From Apiospora phragmitis (lineage: Eukaryota; Ascomycota; Sordariomycetes; Amphisphaeriales; Apiosporaceae), in assembly GCA_038363925.1 (NCBI GenBank), contig JAQQWL010000002.1:4588001-4652000 (forward strand): a DNA stretch of 64,000 nucleotides, read 5' to 3'. Under the pieces are notes generated by a model that searched no databases, was not told the DNA's origin, and saw nothing but the letters and a program-made list of their open reading frames with translations. The position numbers were made by a program, and so were the translations under genes. This document shows positions 60,983 through 64,000 of the stretch, piece by piece (positions within the stretch are counted from its first letter, which is position 1; each line of letters opens with the position of its first letter).

Positions 60983-63540
60983 ATGGATGTCCTCCCCTCT
61001 TACGAAGAGGCTACTGTGGCGCCCGACTGGCTGCAGCTGGCGGCCCCGTACCTGACGGCTGCCGACTGGCGCCGCTGCTGTCTGGTCAACTCGCAGTTCT
61101 ATCGCCAGTTCGCGCCGCGTCTATGGCTGGATCCGCCGATAACGGTGCGCGATCTTGGTTTACACCCTAATGATGGTAAGCCAGCGAGGATTGTCTTATT
61201 TTCACTCCCCGCCATGCTGTATGCAGATGGGATGATGCACACCAGGCTCGCGCCTGATGAATGGCGATCGATCGCACCCAAAGAAGAACGCACTGGCATG
61301 AGCGGCGACATCCACGAACTCACTCCAAACTCCAGGAATGGCTTACTAACGCTGAATACCCAGACTTGGCTTGGTACCGAGGGTTTGTCGGCAGGCATGT
61401 TCATTCCGTCAGGCCGAGCACTCGGGCTCTGGTCCGCTCGCTCGACTTCCGCGACTTCGCCATCGTAGCATCGGGGTTGTACTCTACGGAAGCAAGCGAA
61501 CGGGCCATATCAGAAAGCTTCAAACAACTCCCGCAGCTTTTCCCTCGCCTGATCTGCCTGCTGCTGGACGGTCATCCCGAGCTGGACCCCGGCAGTCTGG
61601 TGCCCCCGTCACAGAGCAGCAACCAACCCACAAACCATCCGCAAAACCCGCTACAGCTCCTGGATATGAACCGCTGCCGGCATGAGTTGACGTCAAAGAT
61701 TTTTCGATCTGACTACTTCCGCGATCTGGTCTATCTAGACATATCATTTATTCCTGGCTCGATCAAAACCGCCGTTCAGCACTCTTTGAATCCCGAATTC
61801 CTCCCTGAACTTCGTGTTCTCAAGGTTCAAGACCGGGAAATGGACGATAGCACAGCCAACGCCCTCTTCCAAGCCTTTGGGCTCCGTCTATGGAGCCTAG
61901 ACATTTCTCATAATAATCTCACCGACGCTTCTCTCGACAACTTGCTTTTCTATTGTTTTTCTTCAGTATCATTTCGCTCCGATTCCCACTTCCGCACGGA
62001 AGGCAAACTCGTGAGACCCCAGGACGCTGGCAGCAGACCATTCGGCACATTTGATTTCATTGAGGAGTCCGATTACAGCTTTGGCTACCATCATCCTGAA
62101 CGCTACTTCGCAGATGCCCCCTTATACAGCAAGCGTGCCGACCGGGAGGGCTTGCAGGAATGGCAAATGCAGAGGTCCAATGGTCTCGACCACCAGAAAC
62201 GCGATGATGCAGATGGCCTGAAAAAAATCCTCCTCAGCGATGCGCTCGAAGACACTGCGACGACGGCTGGTATCATCAACCATAACATTCGAACGACCCA
62301 GGGCGGCTTAACACATCTCTATTTGAGCGGGAACAGATTCACTAATTGGGGCATCAGCAAGGTGATGAGAGCATCTTCTGGTCGCTTGCAGCATCTCGAG
62401 TGCGAGTCCTGTCGCTTTTTACCACAAGACTGTCCTATACCTGCGAGTCTCCCTACCACACTAGAAATACACGGGCTGTTTGGACTCGAGCATCTGTGCC
62501 GCCCCGTCTATTCGTCGAATCTGCGCTCTCTCCGTGTCCACCACTCAGTAGTCACAAACATCCCCACAGTGGGCGCAAATGGTTTGACGGCCCGAGCCGC
62601 TTACGCGCTTGCCGAGACGACCTTCCATGAACGAGTCAGGATGGGGTACCCCCGGTCGTTCGTCCCGGACACCAATCCGCGCCTTCGCTCCCTAACCCTT
62701 GCCGGAATCCCCACCCGATCCATCGGCCCTTTGGTCCTGGAAATCACGAAGTTCTTAAATATGTGTCGGATGCAACAGCGAAATATCGAGGACTCAAAGC
62801 GTTACTTTAAGAGGCGCGGGCCGTCCTTATTGAGCGGGCTGCGGCACATTCGTCTCGAGCTGGATCCCGACCCCTCCCTCGACGAGCCGAGTCTGCCCGG
62901 AGGGAACACTACCGACTTTGAAGAGTTGCTGGATCCTACCCATGAGATTTTTGTGTCAGGAGATCTTCCTGGTCTCCTCGGCGACGAATCCTGGGACATA
63001 TCGTCGCGGAGCCCCGTCCAGGATCGGAAAAGCTTCGATCTGACGCCCACTTCGGATGGCATACCGTCGCCATTCTCCCACAGTGAAGTCGAGGGCGAGT
63101 ATATCCAGTACCGCATCGAGGCGCAGGACTCGTGGAATGGCAACGCTTTCACAATCCCCGTCTGGATCGGTCCCGGGCCCGACACGTCCGGCGCCCATAA
63201 GTACCCGACCGCCGTCAACGAGTACATGGCCAATCTGCGCGACCGGCGGCTGCACGCCCTGCCGGGGCCCGCCAGCCCCAGCCACGTGGCGGCGGGCGTA
63301 CCCTCGAGCAGGACGTACATCTTCCACGCCGCCTGGGACCGCATCGTGCTCCCCAAGACGCCGCTGATACCCTTCAACCACAAGAAGAGCGCGTTCCTGG
63401 CCCAGATGCGCGACGTCGCGGGGGCCGTCAAGGCGTACCGCGCCCGCACCCTCGGTACGCCCGAGCATTGGGACGGTCGGCTGGAGCTCGTGCACATGGA
63501 TCGCGCGGCGCGGTATCACGCGTCGGAGTACTGGCGATGA
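60983..63540 (+). CDS. F-box-like, leucine-rich-repeat protein, 789 aa
   Basis: Exons are 60983-61175 and 61364-63540; the 188-nt intron (GTAAGC, TACTAAC branch site, CCCAG) is in phase 1 and joins LGLHPND-D to LAWYRGFVGRHV. The start MDVLPSYEEATVAPDWLQLA leads into an F-box-like segment (APYLTAADWRRCCLVNSQFY, about residues 20-39). The body holds scattered leucine-rich repeats (FLPELRVLKVQD; LRLWSLDISHNNLTD; LTHLYLSGNRFTNWGISKVM; LQHLECESCRF; LRSLTLAGIPT). The last third is less repetitive and ends YHASEYWR. Such proteins usually select substrates for SCF ubiquitin ligases or serve as scaffolds; that role is inferred. The frame is intact throughout, unlike several neighbours. Upstream in-frame codons back to 60914 are Lys-rich and are probably leader. 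Confidence 0.82.
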
Positions 63541-64000
63541 CGAGGAGGGCAAAGTTTTAAGGGGGAGGGGGAGGGGAATACGAGTTATGGAGATAGATCG
63601 GATATAGACATATAGACTTGGTTTCGTTATTGATGGCTTGGATGATAGAGAGGGTGAGGTTGGTGGTGCAGGGTTTTTCCATAGAGGTTGTCTGTTTCTG
63701 GCAACCGCACAAGCGCTATATATCACGGGACACTGATTAATGTACATAACAGTATGTTGTACACATTTTTCATGGCCTGTTTGTAGTTGACCCCCGCCTC
63801 TCACTGATTCTGAATCCCATTTTATTTTTGGTTTTTTGTCGCTAAATCTGCCGCAACGAACATACATCACATGGTGATTTGACTTGTCAATCTGCTATCT
63901 AATCTTTTTGTGTTTACTCTGGCGATTACGTAGGCATTGTACTACTACTACTACTACGCGATCTTCCCAGGCACGAACGGGTGTCCCGCACTGAGCCCCC
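63541..64000. other. 3' flank of the LRR gene
   Basis: A G/A-rich tract follows the stop codon directly, then AT-rich probable 3' UTR. An ACT trinucleotide run lies at 63941-63957. No further gene begins before the window ends. Confidence 0.6.
63941..63957. repeat. (ACT)n microsatellite
   Basis: Five to six ACT units in the 3' intergenic DNA. Confidence 0.85.

Noticed and set aside
61176..61363. A frame slip suspected in the LRR gene at about 61320
   Set aside because: A normal 188-nt intron with good branch site and acceptor explains the frame change, so no error is needed.

Overview
This window looks like nuclear DNA of a filamentous ascomycete (Pezizomycotina, most likely Sordariomycetes). 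Genes are split by short introns (about 49-190 nt) with GTAAGT/GTATGT-type donors, CTAAC/CTGAC-like branch sites and YAG acceptors. Leaders are pyrimidine-rich. The conserved proteins are fungal: Spt20, Atg27, Pex22, eIF2B-gamma, a fungal Mx-type dynamin and a C2H2 developmental regulator. The class is inferred from protein style; no marker RNA gene was found.

Layout. 0.16-3.6 kb: a six-exon, about 1022-aa protein of unknown function (+). 3.6-11.7 kb: about 8 kb with no convincing gene. 11.7-12.4 kb: a 188-aa Ser/Pro-rich protein (+). 15.9-18.0 kb: a phenol 2-monooxygenase-type flavoprotein (-). 21.7-22.9 kb: a charged glycine-zipper protein (+). 24.1-25.4 kb: Atg27 (+). 26.8-27.3 kb: an unrecognised coding fragment (+), followed by short degenerate repeats. 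28.4-28.9 kb: a small single-pass membrane protein (+). 29.4-31.6 kb: a dynamin-family GTPase (-). 33.4-36.4 kb: the SAGA subunit Spt20 (-). 37.4-38.8 kb: Pex22-like peroxin (-). 39.4-41.1 kb: eIF2B gamma (+). 41.1-50.6 kb: 9.5 kb almost without genes, then a C2H2 zinc-finger factor (50.6-51.9 kb, +), then 5.4 kb more without genes. 57.3-58.2 kb: an alpha/beta hydrolase (-). 61.0-63.5 kb: an F-box-like/LRR protein (+).

The genes do not form an obvious pathway or biosynthetic cluster. They are mostly housekeeping genes (autophagy, SAGA coactivator, peroxisome import, translation initiation) spread among long intergenic stretches.

The strongest unusual signal is a repeated pattern of single-base frame breaks. 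At least eight genes are interrupted, usually inside or beside a short homopolymer: Spt20, Atg27, Pex22 (three times), eIF2B gamma (five times), the monooxygenase (one or two), the glycine-zipper protein, the C2H2 factor and the small membrane protein. In each case a one-base change brings back both the family-like protein and the correct intron phase. Several of these genes are essential or deeply conserved, so indel errors in the assembly are a better explanation than mass pseudogenisation. Automated gene calls here would be fragmented and some small genes missed. The dynamin gene is different: it has an in-frame TAA with no frame change. I found no CRISPR array, no tRNA or rRNA gene and no clearly undescribed multi-gene system.
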